Assembly (NCBI RefSeq): GCF_050496545.1
Contig: NZ_JBNVZV010000003.1
Location: 186,001 to 250,000 of the forward strand
Direction: 5' to 3'
DNA: 64,000 nucleotides
Source: Phycicoccus avicenniae_A
GTDB taxonomy: Bacteria; Actinomycetota; Actinomycetes; Actinomycetales; Dermatophilaceae
The notes under the pieces: model-generated
What the model was told of the DNA's origin: nothing
The model's input: only the letters and a program-made list of their open reading frames with translations
Databases searched by the model: none
In this document: piece by piece, positions 18,067-26,200 of the stretch
Layout of the letters: each line of letters begins with the position of its first letter
Position numbering within the stretch: the first letter of the stretch is position 1
Made by a program: the position numbers and the translations under genes

Positions 18067-19149
18067 GTGCCCGACGACGCGCCGCCCCCCGTCCCCCCCG
18101 CGGCGCCCCCCGACCCCGGCCGGACGATGCGGGCGGTCGTCTACGACGCGCCGCGCTCGCTCGCGGTGCGCGAGGTGGAGCGGCCGTCGGCCGGGCCGGG
18201 CGAGGTCGTGGTCGACGTCGACCTCGCGGGGGTGTGCGGCACCGACCTGCACCTGCACGAGGGCGGGTTCTTCGCCACCTTCCCGCTGACGCCCGGCCAC
18301 GAGTCCACCGGCACCGTGCGCGAGGTCGGCGACGGCGTCACCCACCTGCGGCCCGGGCAGCGGGTGGCCGTCGACAACGCCTCGTCGTGCGGCCGGTGCC
18401 CCGAGTGCTCGCGCGGCAACCACCTCTTCTGCGAGCAATTCCTCTCGCTCGGCGTCAACGCCCCGGGTGGCTTCGCCGAGTCCCTCCTCAGCCCGGCGCA
18501 CAAGGTCTACCCGGCCGACGACCTCGACCCCGAGGTCGCCGTCCTCGCCGAGCCGCTGGCCTGCGCGGTGCACGGGATGGACGTCCTCGCGCTGCGGCCG
18601 GGGGCCGACGTGCTCGTCGTCGGTGCGGGGACGACGGGGCTGCTGCTCTCCCAGCTGCTGCTGCACGGCGGCGCCGGCCGGGTGACGGTCGCGGCCCCGA
18701 CGCCCTTCAAGCTCGAGCTCGCCGACGGCTACGGCGTCGACCGCGTCGTGCGGGTGACCCGCGACGCCGGCGAGACCGCGCGGACCCTGGCCGCCCTGCA
18801 GCCGGGCGGCTTCGACGTCACCGTCGACGTGACCGGGTCGGCGTCGGTCGTCGCGATGCTGCCCTCGCTCACGGCGACCAACGGCACCGTCTTCGTCTAC
18901 GGCATGTGCGACGAGGACGCCCGCATCCCGCTGAGCCCCTACGACGTCTTCCGGCGCCAGCTCACCGTCAAGGGCTCGTTCGCCCAGGTCGACTGCACGG
19001 ACCGCTCGCTGGCCCTCCTGCGCTCGGGGCGGGTCCGCACCGACGGGCTCGTCACCCACCGGTTCCCGCTGTCGGGCTACGAGGACGCCCTCGAGACGCT
19101 GCGCAGCGACCCGACGAGCCTCAAGGTCCTCGTCGAGCCGGGCGCCTGA
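18067..19149 (+). CDS. Zinc-dependent alcohol/polyol dehydrogenase (MDR)
   Basis: 360-aa NAD(P)-dependent dehydrogenase of the sorbitol/threonine dehydrogenase class. Catalytic zinc ligands C57 and H78-E79, structural zinc cysteines C108, C111, C114 and C122 (CGRCPECSRGNHLFC), and Rossmann segment VVGAGTTGLLLSQLLL. The GTG at 18067 has AGGAAGGA just upstream and gives a Pro-rich leader of 20 residues; an ATG at 18127 is an alternative start at the conserved MRAVVYD. It likely oxidises a secondary alcohol of a sugar polyol. It stands alone and converges with the FAD dehydrogenase. Confidence 0.9.
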   Translation: MPDDAPPPVPPAAPPDPGRTMRAVVYDAPRSLAVREVERPSAGPGEVVVDVDLAGVCGTDLHLHEGGFFATFPLTPGHESTGTVREVGDGVTHLRPGQRVAVDNASSCGRCPECSRGNHLFCEQFLSLGVNAPGGFAESLLSPAHKVYPADDLDPEVAVLAEPLACAVHGMDVLALRPGADVLVVGAGTTGLLLSQLLLHGGAGRVTVAAPTPFKLELADGYGVDRVVRVTRDAGETARTLAALQPGGFDVTVDVTGSASVVAMLPSLTATNGTVFVYGMCDEDARIPLSPYDVFRRQLTVKGSFAQVDCTDRSLALLRSGRVRTDGLVTHRFPLSGYEDALETLRSDPTSLKVLVEPGA

Positions 19150-19158
19150 CCGGCCGCG

Positions 19159-20832
19159 TCAGAGGGCGCGGGCGATGGCGCGGCCGGCGGTGCGTCCGCT
19201 GAACAGGCAGCCGCCGACGAACGTCCCCTCCAGCGCGCGGTACCCGTGCACGCCACCGCCGCCGAAGCCCGCCACCTCGCCGGCGGCGTACAGCCCGGGC
19301 ACCGGCGTGCCGACCGCGTCGAGGACCCGGCCGTCGAGGTCGGTGTGCAGGCCGCCGAGCGTCTTGCGGGACAGGACCCGCAGCCGGACGGCCACGAGCG
19401 GCCCGTGCTTCGGGTCGAGGATGCGGTGCAGCGGGAAGGCCCGCTTGGTGAGCCGGTCCCCGCGGTAGCGCCGCGCGACCCGGATGGCCGCCACCTGCGC
19501 GTCCTTGGTGAACCCGTTCTCCACCTGGCGGTCCCGCTCGACGACCTGCCGCTCGAGCCGGGCGGGGTCGATGGGGGTGCCGGGCTCGAGGGCGTTCATC
19601 CGCGCGACGAGCTCGCCGAGGGTGTCGGCGGTGATCCAGTCCTCGCCGTGGTCGAGGAAGGCCTGCACGGCGGGCGGCACCTTCGTGACGGGGCGCTTCA
19701 GCACGTCCCGGTACCGCTTCTCGGTGAGGTCGAGGTTCTGCTCGGAGCCCGACAGCGCGAACTCCTTGCCGACGAGCGAGCGGTTGAGGACGAACCACGA
19801 GTGGTCGGCACCGGTGTGCCGCAGGTGGTCCAGCGTGCCGAGGGTGTCGAAGCCGGGGAGGAACGGGCTGGGCAGCCGGTTGCCGTGGGCGTCGAACCAC
19901 AGGGCGCTCGGGCCGGGCAGGATGCGGATGGCGTGCCCCGGCCAGACCGGGTCCCAGTTGCGCACGCCCTCGACGTAGTGCCACATCCGGTCGCGGTTGA
20001 CGATGCTCCCGCCGGCCGCCTCGGTGATGGCGAGCATCCGGCCGTCGACGTACGCGGGGACGCCGGTCAGCAGGTGCTCGGGTGCCGCGCCGAGGCGCTC
20101 GGGCCAGTTGGCGCGCACCAGCTCGTGGTTGCCGCCGATGCCACCCGAGCTGACCAGCACCGCCTGCGCGCCGTACTCGAACTCGCCGACCACCTCTCGG
20201 CTGCTCTCGACACCCCGCGGCGAGTCATCCTCCGCGAGAACCGAACCGCGCACGCCGGAGGCGACGCCGCTCGACATCACGATGGCGTCGACGCGGTGCC
20301 GTGGACGGTAGAAGACGCGACCGCCGGCGAGGTGCTCGCGCAGCCGCCGCTCGAAGGGCGCCACCACACCGGTGCCGGTACCCCACGGGATGTGGAACCG
20401 GGGGACCGAGTTGCCGTGCCCGCCGCTGGTGCCGTCGCCGCGCTCGGCCCAGCCGACGACGGGGAAGAACGAGACGCCCTGCGCGCGAAGCCAGTCGCGC
20501 TTCTCGCCGGCAGCCCACTCGACGTACGAACGGGCCCACTCGCGTCCCCAGTGGTCGGGCCCGGGGGAGCCGTCGGGGGTGGTCAGCCGGTCCCAGCCGG
20601 CCGTCCCCTGCCAGTCCTGCCAGGCCAGGTCGGCGGAGTCGCGGATGCCCATCCGGCGCTGCTCGGGGCTGTCGACGAGGAACAGCCCGCCGAAGCTCCA
20701 CCACGCCTGGCCGCCGAGGTTGGCCTCGGACTCCTGGTCCAGCAGCACCACGGAACGGCCCGCGTCGGCGAGCTCGCACGCAGCGACGAGACCGGCGAGC
20801 CCGGCTCCCACGACGACGACGTCGGCATCCAC
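19159..20832 (-). CDS. FAD-binding dehydrogenase, KstD/fumarate-reductase flavoprotein family
   Basis: 557-aa flavoprotein. It opens with the dinucleotide motif VVVGAGLAGLVAACELADAG, then LGGQAWWSFGGLF, and closes with LYAAGEVAGFGGGGVHGYRALEGTFVGGCLFSG, the C-terminal FAD/active-site signature of 3-ketosteroid-dehydrogenase-like proteins. The GTG at 20832 is chosen because the Rossmann strand follows at once and the upstream HAD gene ends only 10 bases earlier. Substrate unknown; it probably desaturates a cyclic or keto compound. Co-transcribed with the HAD phosphatase. Confidence 0.85.
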   Translation of the reverse strand: MDADVVVVGAGLAGLVAACELADAGRSVVLLDQESEANLGGQAWWSFGGLFLVDSPEQRRMGIRDSADLAWQDWQGTAGWDRLTTPDGSPGPDHWGREWARSYVEWAAGEKRDWLRAQGVSFFPVVGWAERGDGTSGGHGNSVPRFHIPWGTGTGVVAPFERRLREHLAGGRVFYRPRHRVDAIVMSSGVASGVRGSVLAEDDSPRGVESSREVVGEFEYGAQAVLVSSGGIGGNHELVRANWPERLGAAPEHLLTGVPAYVDGRMLAITEAAGGSIVNRDRMWHYVEGVRNWDPVWPGHAIRILPGPSALWFDAHGNRLPSPFLPGFDTLGTLDHLRHTGADHSWFVLNRSLVGKEFALSGSEQNLDLTEKRYRDVLKRPVTKVPPAVQAFLDHGEDWITADTLGELVARMNALEPGTPIDPARLERQVVERDRQVENGFTKDAQVAAIRVARRYRGDRLTKRAFPLHRILDPKHGPLVAVRLRVLSRKTLGGLHTDLDGRVLDAVGTPVPGLYAAGEVAGFGGGGVHGYRALEGTFVGGCLFSGRTAGRAIARAL

Positions 20833-20842
20833 GCTCGGAACC

Positions 20843-21544
20843 CTATGCGCCGTGACCCACGATGCGACAGGTCCCGTCCGCGGCCTCGACACGCAGCGCG
20901 GACAGGTCGCGCACGACGAGGTGCGCCTCGGGCTCGAGCTCGGCGCGCTCCATCGTGTTCGTCACGGCCACGAGCCCACCGCACCCCGCGGCCCGCGCCG
21001 CCTGCAGCCCGGCGACGGCGTCCTCGACGACGAGGCAGTCGGCCGGGTCCACCCCGAGCCGCTCGGCGCCGAGGAGCCACGGGTCGGGGAAGGGCTTGCC
21101 GCGCTCGACGTCGGAGGCGGTGACGACGACCGGCGGGTGCGGCAGCCGGGTCGCGGTGAGCCGCGCCTCGGCGAGGTCGTCGGTCGAGCTCGTGACGATG
21201 GCGGTCGGCACGCCGGCGTCCGCGAGCGCCCGCAGCAGCTCGGCGGCCCCCGGGAGGACGACGATGCCCTCGACGTCGTTGCGCTCGATCTCGCGGATGC
21301 GCGCGAAGGCCTCGACGCGGCGCTCCTCCGGCAGCAGCCCGGCGATGAGGTTCTCGGCGGTCACCCCGTGGAAGCCGACCAGGCGCTGCGGGTCCACGCC
21401 GTACTCCTCGCACCAGCGCAACCAGGACCGGGTCACCGCGCCGATCGAGTCGATGAGGGTGCCGTCCATGTCGAACAGGACGGCCGCGAAGGAGCGGCGC
21501 AGGGCATCCGGCAGCGGGTCGGACGAGGTGACGGGCTCCGGCAT
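20843..21544 (-). CDS. HAD-superfamily phosphatase (subfamily IA)
   Basis: 233-aa hydrolase with nucleophile motif FDMDGT (D25, general acid D27), motif II IVTSS, motif III lysine in GKPFPDPW and the acidic motif IV VVEDAVAGLQAA. It closely resembles sugar-phosphatase or deoxyglucose-6-phosphatase-like members that remove phosphate from small sugars. It starts a two-gene unit with the FAD dehydrogenase and is divergent from the metallophosphoesterase. A TAGGGT -10 lies 6 bases before the ATG. Confidence 0.9.
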   Translation of the reverse strand: MPEPVTSSDPLPDALRRSFAAVLFDMDGTLIDSIGAVTRSWLRWCEEYGVDPQRLVGFHGVTAENLIAGLLPEERRVEAFARIREIERNDVEGIVVLPGAAELLRALADAGVPTAIVTSSTDDLAEARLTATRLPHPPVVVTASDVERGKPFPDPWLLGAERLGVDPADCLVVEDAVAGLQAARAAGCGGLVAVTNTMERAELEPEAHLVVRDLSALRVEAADGTCRIVGHGA

Positions 21545-21550
21545 GACGTC

Positions 21551-21556
21551 ACCCTA
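21551..21556 (-). promoter_or_regulatory. -10 element TAGGGT for the HAD gene, probable leaderless start
   Basis: Minus-strand TAGGGT ends 6 bases before the ATG at 21544; no room is left for a ribosome site. Confidence 0.55.
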
Positions 21557-21600
21557 TGCGCGATCCCGGGGACCGCCGGTGGGCGCCCGGAGCACCGACC

Positions 21601-21606
21601 TAGGGT
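21601..21606 (+). promoter_or_regulatory. -10 element TAGGGT for the metallophosphoesterase gene, probable leaderless start
   Basis: TAGGGT ends 6 bases before the ATG at 21613. With the mirror-image element at 21551-21556 it forms a compact divergent promoter region. Confidence 0.5.
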
Positions 21607-21612
21607 GGAGGC

Positions 21613-23754
21613 ATGCCCCGGCCCGCCGGACACCTGCGTACCGCCGTCGCCAGCGCGACGGTCGCGTCCGTCGCGCTCGTGGGCGGCTGGACGTGGGCCG
21701 CCGGGCTCGTGGGTGGCGGTTTCGACCCCACCGCCGAGTCGATCAGCGCGCTCGCCTCGCTCGAGACCCCGCACCGCTGGGTGATGACGACCGCGCTCGT
21801 CGTCACCGGGGTGGCGCACCTGGTCAGCGCGTGGGCCCTCGGCGCGGCCCGGCCCACGGGTCGCATCGCGCTGGCCGCCGGCGGGGCGGCCACCCTCCTC
21901 GTCGCGCTGCTCCCCCTGCCCTCGCGCACCGGGTCCTCGGCAGCGCACACCGCCGTCGCGACGCTGTCCTTCGGGCTGCTCGCGCTCTGGCCGCTCCTCG
22001 CCGCCCGGCGGGACGGGCCGGCGGTCCTGGATCGCCGGGTCGCGTTCCCGGCGGGCGCCGTCCTCGTCCTCGCCGTGGCCTCGCTCACCGTCGACACCGG
22101 GGGCGGCGTCTTCGGGCTGCACGAGCGGGTGGTCGCCGTCCTCACCGTGCTGTGGCCGCTCGTGACGGCGGTCGGCGTCTGGTGGGCGGCGGGGCACCGC
22201 CTCGGGTCCCACCGGTTGCGCCACGCGCTCGGCGTCGTCCTGCTCACGGCGGCCTGCGCCGGCGCCGGGGTCGCGGCGACCTCCCTCGTGCCGGCCACCG
22301 CCGAGACCCGCAACTACCAGGCCAGCGTCTCGCTCGCCGGTGACCCACGGCTGTCGGGCGAGCTGCTGGCCGAGACGACCTTCGGCGACGTGCGGGTCTC
22401 CTTCACCGGGCTCGCGCCGGGGGTGCGCGTCGTGCCGCAGGTGCGGGCGAACATCACCGACGCCCTGTCCCGGCCCGGTGTCAGCCTGGCCAGCCTGCGC
22501 CCGGGCCCCGAGGAGCTGGACTCGGCGATCCGCGACACCGCCGTCGACGTCCTCTCCCGCTTCGCCCTCGGGGCGCTGCTGCCCGGGCTGGCCGTCCTCG
22601 TCACGTGGTCGGCCGCACGGCGCCGCCGCCCGCCGCGCGCCCTCGTCGTCGCGACCGTGGTCGGCTGGACGGTCGCCACCGCCGGCACGACGGCCGCGCT
22701 CTACACGACCTACCAGCCGAGCCGGCAGGGCACCTTCACCGCGACCGAGGTGCTCGGCACCCTCCAGCGCAACCAGGGCCTGCTCGGCGACGTCGAGACC
22801 CGCGCCGCCCAGGTGACGCCGTACCTGCGCAACCTCCTCGCGCTCTCGACCGCGCTGCAGCAGAAGTACGCCGCCGGCTCGCTCGAGGCCGACCCCGCAC
22901 TGCGCGTCCTGCTCGTCAGCGACATCCACGGCGGCAACCAGTACCCGCTGATGCGCACCGTGGTCGAGGAGGAGAGCATCGACGTCGTCGTCGACACCGG
23001 CGACCTGGTGAACTTCGGGACCGTCGCCGAGGGCGAGGCGGCCGGGATCTTCGAGGGCATCGGCTCGCTCGGCGTGCCGTACGTCTTCACCCGCGGCAAC
23101 CACGACGCCACCTCCGCCACCGACGCCGCCGTCCTGCGCCGGATGTCGCGCGTCCCCAACGTCGTCCTGCTGCAGCCACCGACCGGGGGGTACCAGGAGG
23201 CGAGCATCGGCGGCGTCACCATCTCGGGCTTCAACGACCCGCGCTGGTTCGGCGACTCCGGGACCGGGTCGCGGCTCAAGCAGCTCCCCGCCCGGACGGC
23301 CTTCGAGGAGGCCTTCACCGGCCGCAAGGCGACGGACATCGTCGTCAGCCACGAGCCCTGGGCGGTCCAGGGCCTGTCCGGTGGGGTGCTCCTCAACGGG
23401 CACATGCACTCCAGCGACCTCGAGGGCAACCGCATCCAGGTGGGCACCTTCACCGGGGGCGGGCCCTTCACCCACTTCACCGCGGACGCGCCCGGCGAGG
23501 AGCTCGTCGGCCAGCCGTCGTCCTTCGACGTGCTGACCTTCGGCACCGACTGCCGGCTCTCGTCGCTGACGCGGTACCGGTTCCGCGACGTCATCGAGGG
23601 CCGGCCGGCCTACGACGACGTGTCGATCACCAACGGCGACCGGATCGACACGCGCCAGGCCGACCCCGGACGCACCTGCGAGGCGGGCGCGCCGCTGGCC
23701 CTCGAGACCGTCCCGGACGCCGCCGCCACCCCACCTCCGGCCGACGGCGGATAG
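21613..23754 (+). CDS. DUF998-like membrane domain fused to a metallophosphoesterase
   Basis: 713 aa in two parts. Residues about 1-225 form a six-to-seven-helix domain resembling DUF998. Then comes an extracytoplasmic-looking segment (about 226-310), two more helices (about 315-370), and a calcineurin-like phosphoesterase domain. Metal ligands: D437 and H439 (SDIHGG), D464 (DTGDL), N496-H497-D498 (GNHD), H597 and H599 (GHMH); all appear intact. The phosphoesterase part with preceding helices is a recognised actinobacterial type; the extra N-terminal domain is less usual. It likely acts at the membrane on a phospho-lipid or nucleotide substrate, unspecified. Confidence 0.82.
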   Translation: MPRPAGHLRTAVASATVASVALVGGWTWAAGLVGGGFDPTAESISALASLETPHRWVMTTALVVTGVAHLVSAWALGAARPTGRIALAAGGAATLLVALLPLPSRTGSSAAHTAVATLSFGLLALWPLLAARRDGPAVLDRRVAFPAGAVLVLAVASLTVDTGGGVFGLHERVVAVLTVLWPLVTAVGVWWAAGHRLGSHRLRHALGVVLLTAACAGAGVAATSLVPATAETRNYQASVSLAGDPRLSGELLAETTFGDVRVSFTGLAPGVRVVPQVRANITDALSRPGVSLASLRPGPEELDSAIRDTAVDVLSRFALGALLPGLAVLVTWSAARRRRPPRALVVATVVGWTVATAGTTAALYTTYQPSRQGTFTATEVLGTLQRNQGLLGDVETRAAQVTPYLRNLLALSTALQQKYAAGSLEADPALRVLLVSDIHGGNQYPLMRTVVEEESIDVVVDTGDLVNFGTVAEGEAAGIFEGIGSLGVPYVFTRGNHDATSATDAAVLRRMSRVPNVVLLQPPTGGYQEASIGGVTISGFNDPRWFGDSGTGSRLKQLPARTAFEEAFTGRKATDIVVSHEPWAVQGLSGGVLLNGHMHSSDLEGNRIQVGTFTGGGPFTHFTADAPGEELVGQPSSFDVLTFGTDCRLSSLTRYRFRDVIEGRPAYDDVSITNGDRIDTRQADPGRTCEAGAPLALETVPDAAATPPPADGG

Positions 23755-23999
23755 TTACGCCGAGAGCGGAATCGTGGGTAAAGAGTGCCCACAGGACACC
23801 CCCGAGGGTGGTCACGAGGAACCCAGCGTCGGTCGAGGATCCGTTATGGGTTCGGTCAAAACGGCTGTCCCGGTTTGCGATCGGCGTCACGGCCTGCGGA
23901 GGTGGTGGTGGGCCGCCGGCGGGTGGCCCCGGTGCCGCCACCCCCGGCGCCGCGCCGCCGGACCCCCTCGGTCCGGCGACCCCCACGAAGGAGTCCCCG
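23755..23999 (+). other. Intergenic region, protease 5' leader
   Basis: 245 bases with no convincing gene. It contains a small GGACC/GGTCC hairpin near 23960 and, at 23987-23993, the GAAGGAG ribosome site of the protease. No recognised riboswitch consensus was found, though the leader length would allow a regulatory RNA. Confidence 0.4.
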
Positions 24000-25163
24000 A
24001 TGAAGCACCGCGTCCTGGCCGTCGGCGTCGTCACGAGCGCCGTCGTCGCCGCCGCATCCGTGAGCGCCTGGGCCGCCCCGAGCGCCGCCCCCCTCCCGAC
24101 CCCCGACGACGTCGTGGCCGGCTTCGTCGCCCAGCGCGACGGCGTCAGCACCGAGCAGGCCCGCCAGTCCCTCGAGCGCAAGGCCGACCGGCAGCGCACC
24201 TACGAGTCCCTCGACCGCCGCGGTGTCGCCACCGACGGCGCCTACTTCGACGGCGAGCGGCTCGTGGTGCTCGTGGACTCCCCCGCCGCCGCGCGCTCCG
24301 TGCAGGCCGAGGGCCTCGTCGCCCGCCAGGGCCGGGGGCAGAGCGACCTCGACGCCATCGCGCGCACCGCGCAGGCCGCGGCGAAGGGCTCGAGCGAGCT
24401 GGTGTCCCTCACCCCCGACCTCGCCGGCCAGACCGTCGTCGCCGAGGTCGCCCCCGACGCCCCCGCCTCGCTGCGGTCGGCGCTCGCCCGCGTCGCCGGC
24501 GTCACCGTCGAGGAGGGCGCGCCGCTCACCACGCAGGCCGACGTCGTGCCGGGTCGCATCATGGACCTCTCGCCGGGCACGAACTGCAGCCTCGGCTTCC
24601 CCGGCACCACCTCCAGCGGCAACAACGTGCTGCTGACCGCGGGCCACTGCGTCGAGGGGCTCCCGGACATCCTCGACGCCAACGGAACCCACATCGGCAA
24701 GGGCGTCAGCAGCCGGTTCGTCACCGGTGCGGCGAGCGTCGACATGGGCCTCATGGACATCGACGCCGAGGACGTCGGCCGCCCCTACGTCGACACCCGC
24801 GGCGGCCTCTCCGGCAACGTCCCCGTGTACGGCGCCAGCAAGAACCCCGTCGGCTCCGACATCTGCAAGGCCGGCAACACGACCGGCTGGACCTGCGGCC
24901 AGGTGCAGGCCTACAACGTCACCGTCAACTACCAGGGCGGCACCTCGGTGAGCGGCCTGGCCCGGGCCACGGTCTGCACCGAGGGCGGTGACTCCGGTGG
25001 CGCGTACATCGGCACGAACAACTACGCGCAGGGCATGACCTCCGGCGGCCCGGTCGGCGTCGAGTGCGGCTTCAACGCCGGCTACGGCGCGGGCAGCTAC
25101 AGCTTCTACCAGCCGGTCGTCGACGCGGCCTCGTACTACGGCGTGACGGTCGCGACCTCCTGA
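24000..25163 (+). CDS. Secreted S1-family serine protease (trypsin-like/streptogrisin-like)
   Basis: 387-aa preproprotease. Signal peptide at residues 1-26 (ends SAWA/A), a propeptide of about 150 residues rich in Ala/Asp, then the mature chymotrypsin-fold domain from about residue 180. Catalytic triad: H216 in LLTAGHC, D248 in VDMGLMDI and S332 in GGDSGG, with the paired cysteines C196-C217 and C289-C299. The ATG at 24000 is preceded by GAAGGAG; an open frame extends further upstream but is antisense-like shadow of the previous gene. It is exported and self-processed. A strong hairpin follows. Confidence 0.92.
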   Translation: MKHRVLAVGVVTSAVVAAASVSAWAAPSAAPLPTPDDVVAGFVAQRDGVSTEQARQSLERKADRQRTYESLDRRGVATDGAYFDGERLVVLVDSPAAARSVQAEGLVARQGRGQSDLDAIARTAQAAAKGSSELVSLTPDLAGQTVVAEVAPDAPASLRSALARVAGVTVEEGAPLTTQADVVPGRIMDLSPGTNCSLGFPGTTSSGNNVLLTAGHCVEGLPDILDANGTHIGKGVSSRFVTGAASVDMGLMDIDAEDVGRPYVDTRGGLSGNVPVYGASKNPVGSDICKAGNTTGWTCGQVQAYNVTVNYQGGTSVSGLARATVCTEGGDSGGAYIGTNNYAQGMTSGGPVGVECGFNAGYGAGSYSFYQPVVDAASYYGVTVATS

Positions 25164-25182
25164 CCGACCGCCTCGTCCGACC

Positions 25183-25215
25183 GACGGCCCGTCCCCACCG
25201 CGGGGGCGGGCCGTC
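25183..25215. terminator. Bidirectional hairpin terminator
   Basis: 14-bp stem (GACGGCCCGTCCCC at 25183-25196 against 25202-25215, one mismatch), loop ACCGC, placed between the convergent protease and sucrase/ferredoxin-like genes. Confidence 0.75.
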
Positions 25216-25227
25216 GTCGTCGGTCGC

Positions 25228-26130
25228 TCAGTCGGAGGGGAGGATGCGCGCGCGGTGCACGACGGCCGGCTTCGGGCCGGCGCCGCAGCTGAGGGCGAAG
25301 TCCGTGACCGTCTCGGCCGTGACCTCGACGAGCACCCGGTCGGGCACCGGCCCGGACCCCAGCACCTCGACCCGCGTCGGCCCGCCGGCGGGGTCGGCGT
25401 CGACCCGCCCGGGCACGGCGTCGTCGAGGCCCGCCGGCCCGTGCTCCGCGAGCACCGTGGCCAGCGCCGACTGCACCGCCGGTTCCCACCGCGTGACCCC
25501 CCGCAGGTGCCGGGCCGTGGCACGACCGGCCAGGTGGCCCCGCACGAGGTCGACGACGTGGTCGGCGTCCAGGTACCCGTAGCAGGCGCCGTCGGGGAGG
25601 CTCAGCATCGTCCCCGCGAAGCGGTGGCCGCCGAGGTGGGTGCACTCCCAGACCTCCTCGGGCCACTCGCGGGCGAGGGTGGCCGCGATCGGCCGGCCGC
25701 GCACCGCGCAGCAGGCGTCGCGCGTGCCCTGCGTGCAGACGAGGAGCATCGGCTCGGCGTCGGTGTCGCTGGCGCTCAACGCGGTCCCCAGCGAGCGGGC
25801 GGCGGCCACGACGTCCTCGGCGGTGCGCCACGTGCCGCGCACCCACGTGCCGCGGACGGTGTCGACGGCGAACCACTGGCGCGCACCGGGTTCGGAGCCG
25901 CGGCGGCCCTGGCGCCGCACGAGCAGCACCCGCCCGCCGAAGGACGCGCACGTGGACTCGATCTCCGCGCCCACCCGACCGAGGAAGGGCGGGGTCTCGA
26001 GGGGCGCCTTGGACCACGGGCCGGGGTGCTCGACGAGCAGCCACCGGCTGGCCACGGGGGCGCTGCCGGCGAGGGGTTCGCCGCGGTCGCGCGCGGCGGC
26101 CGAGCAGCGGGACAGGTCGGTCAGGGCCAT
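25228..26130 (-). CDS. Sucrase/ferredoxin-like (Suc_Fer-like) protein
   Basis: 300-aa thioredoxin-fold ferredoxin-like protein. Cysteines C132, C140-C141 (CTQGTRDACC) and C163 within CTHLGGHRFAG (163-173) match the family's putative 2Fe-2S site. The C-terminal 80 residues form an additional domain usual in the long form. Role unknown; the historic name sucrase is not supported by chemistry. A TAGCAT -10 sits 6 bases before the ATG, implying a leaderless mRNA. Confidence 0.87.
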   Translation of the reverse strand: MALTDLSRCSAAARDRGEPLAGSAPVASRWLLVEHPGPWSKAPLETPPFLGRVGAEIESTCASFGGRVLLVRRQGRRGSEPGARQWFAVDTVRGTWVRGTWRTAEDVVAAARSLGTALSASDTDAEPMLLVCTQGTRDACCAVRGRPIAATLAREWPEEVWECTHLGGHRFAGTMLSLPDGACYGYLDADHVVDLVRGHLAGRATARHLRGVTRWEPAVQSALATVLAEHGPAGLDDAVPGRVDADPAGGPTRVEVLGSGPVPDRVLVEVTAETVTDFALSCGAGPKPAVVHRARILPSD

Positions 26131-26136
26131 CCGGCG

Positions 26137-26142
26137 ATGCTA
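26137..26142 (-). promoter_or_regulatory. -10 element TAGCAT, probable leaderless start
   Basis: Minus-strand TAGCAT ends 6 bases before the ATG at 26130 of the sucrase/ferredoxin-like gene. Confidence 0.5.
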
Positions 26143-26154
26143 CGTGGACACGGC

Positions 26155-26184
26155 GGACCCCCGGGGCGCAGGCCCCGGGGGTCC
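26155..26184 (-). terminator. Hairpin terminator after the pentose ABC operon
   Basis: Perfect 13-bp stem (26155-26167 with 26172-26184) and GCAG tetraloop, 16 bases beyond the permease stop on the minus strand. Confidence 0.8.
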
Positions 26185-26200
26185 GGCCGGACGGCCGAGG

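Noticed and set aside
23755..23999. Possible cyclic-di-AMP or other riboswitch before the secreted protease
   Set aside because: Such switches often precede actinobacterial cell-wall proteins, but I could not match the conserved core bases; only a weak small hairpin is visible.
22605..24000. N-terminal extension of the serine protease running back into the metallophosphoesterase
   Set aside because: The extension overlaps a well-supported gene in another frame, and a signal peptide with ribosome site starts exactly at 24000.
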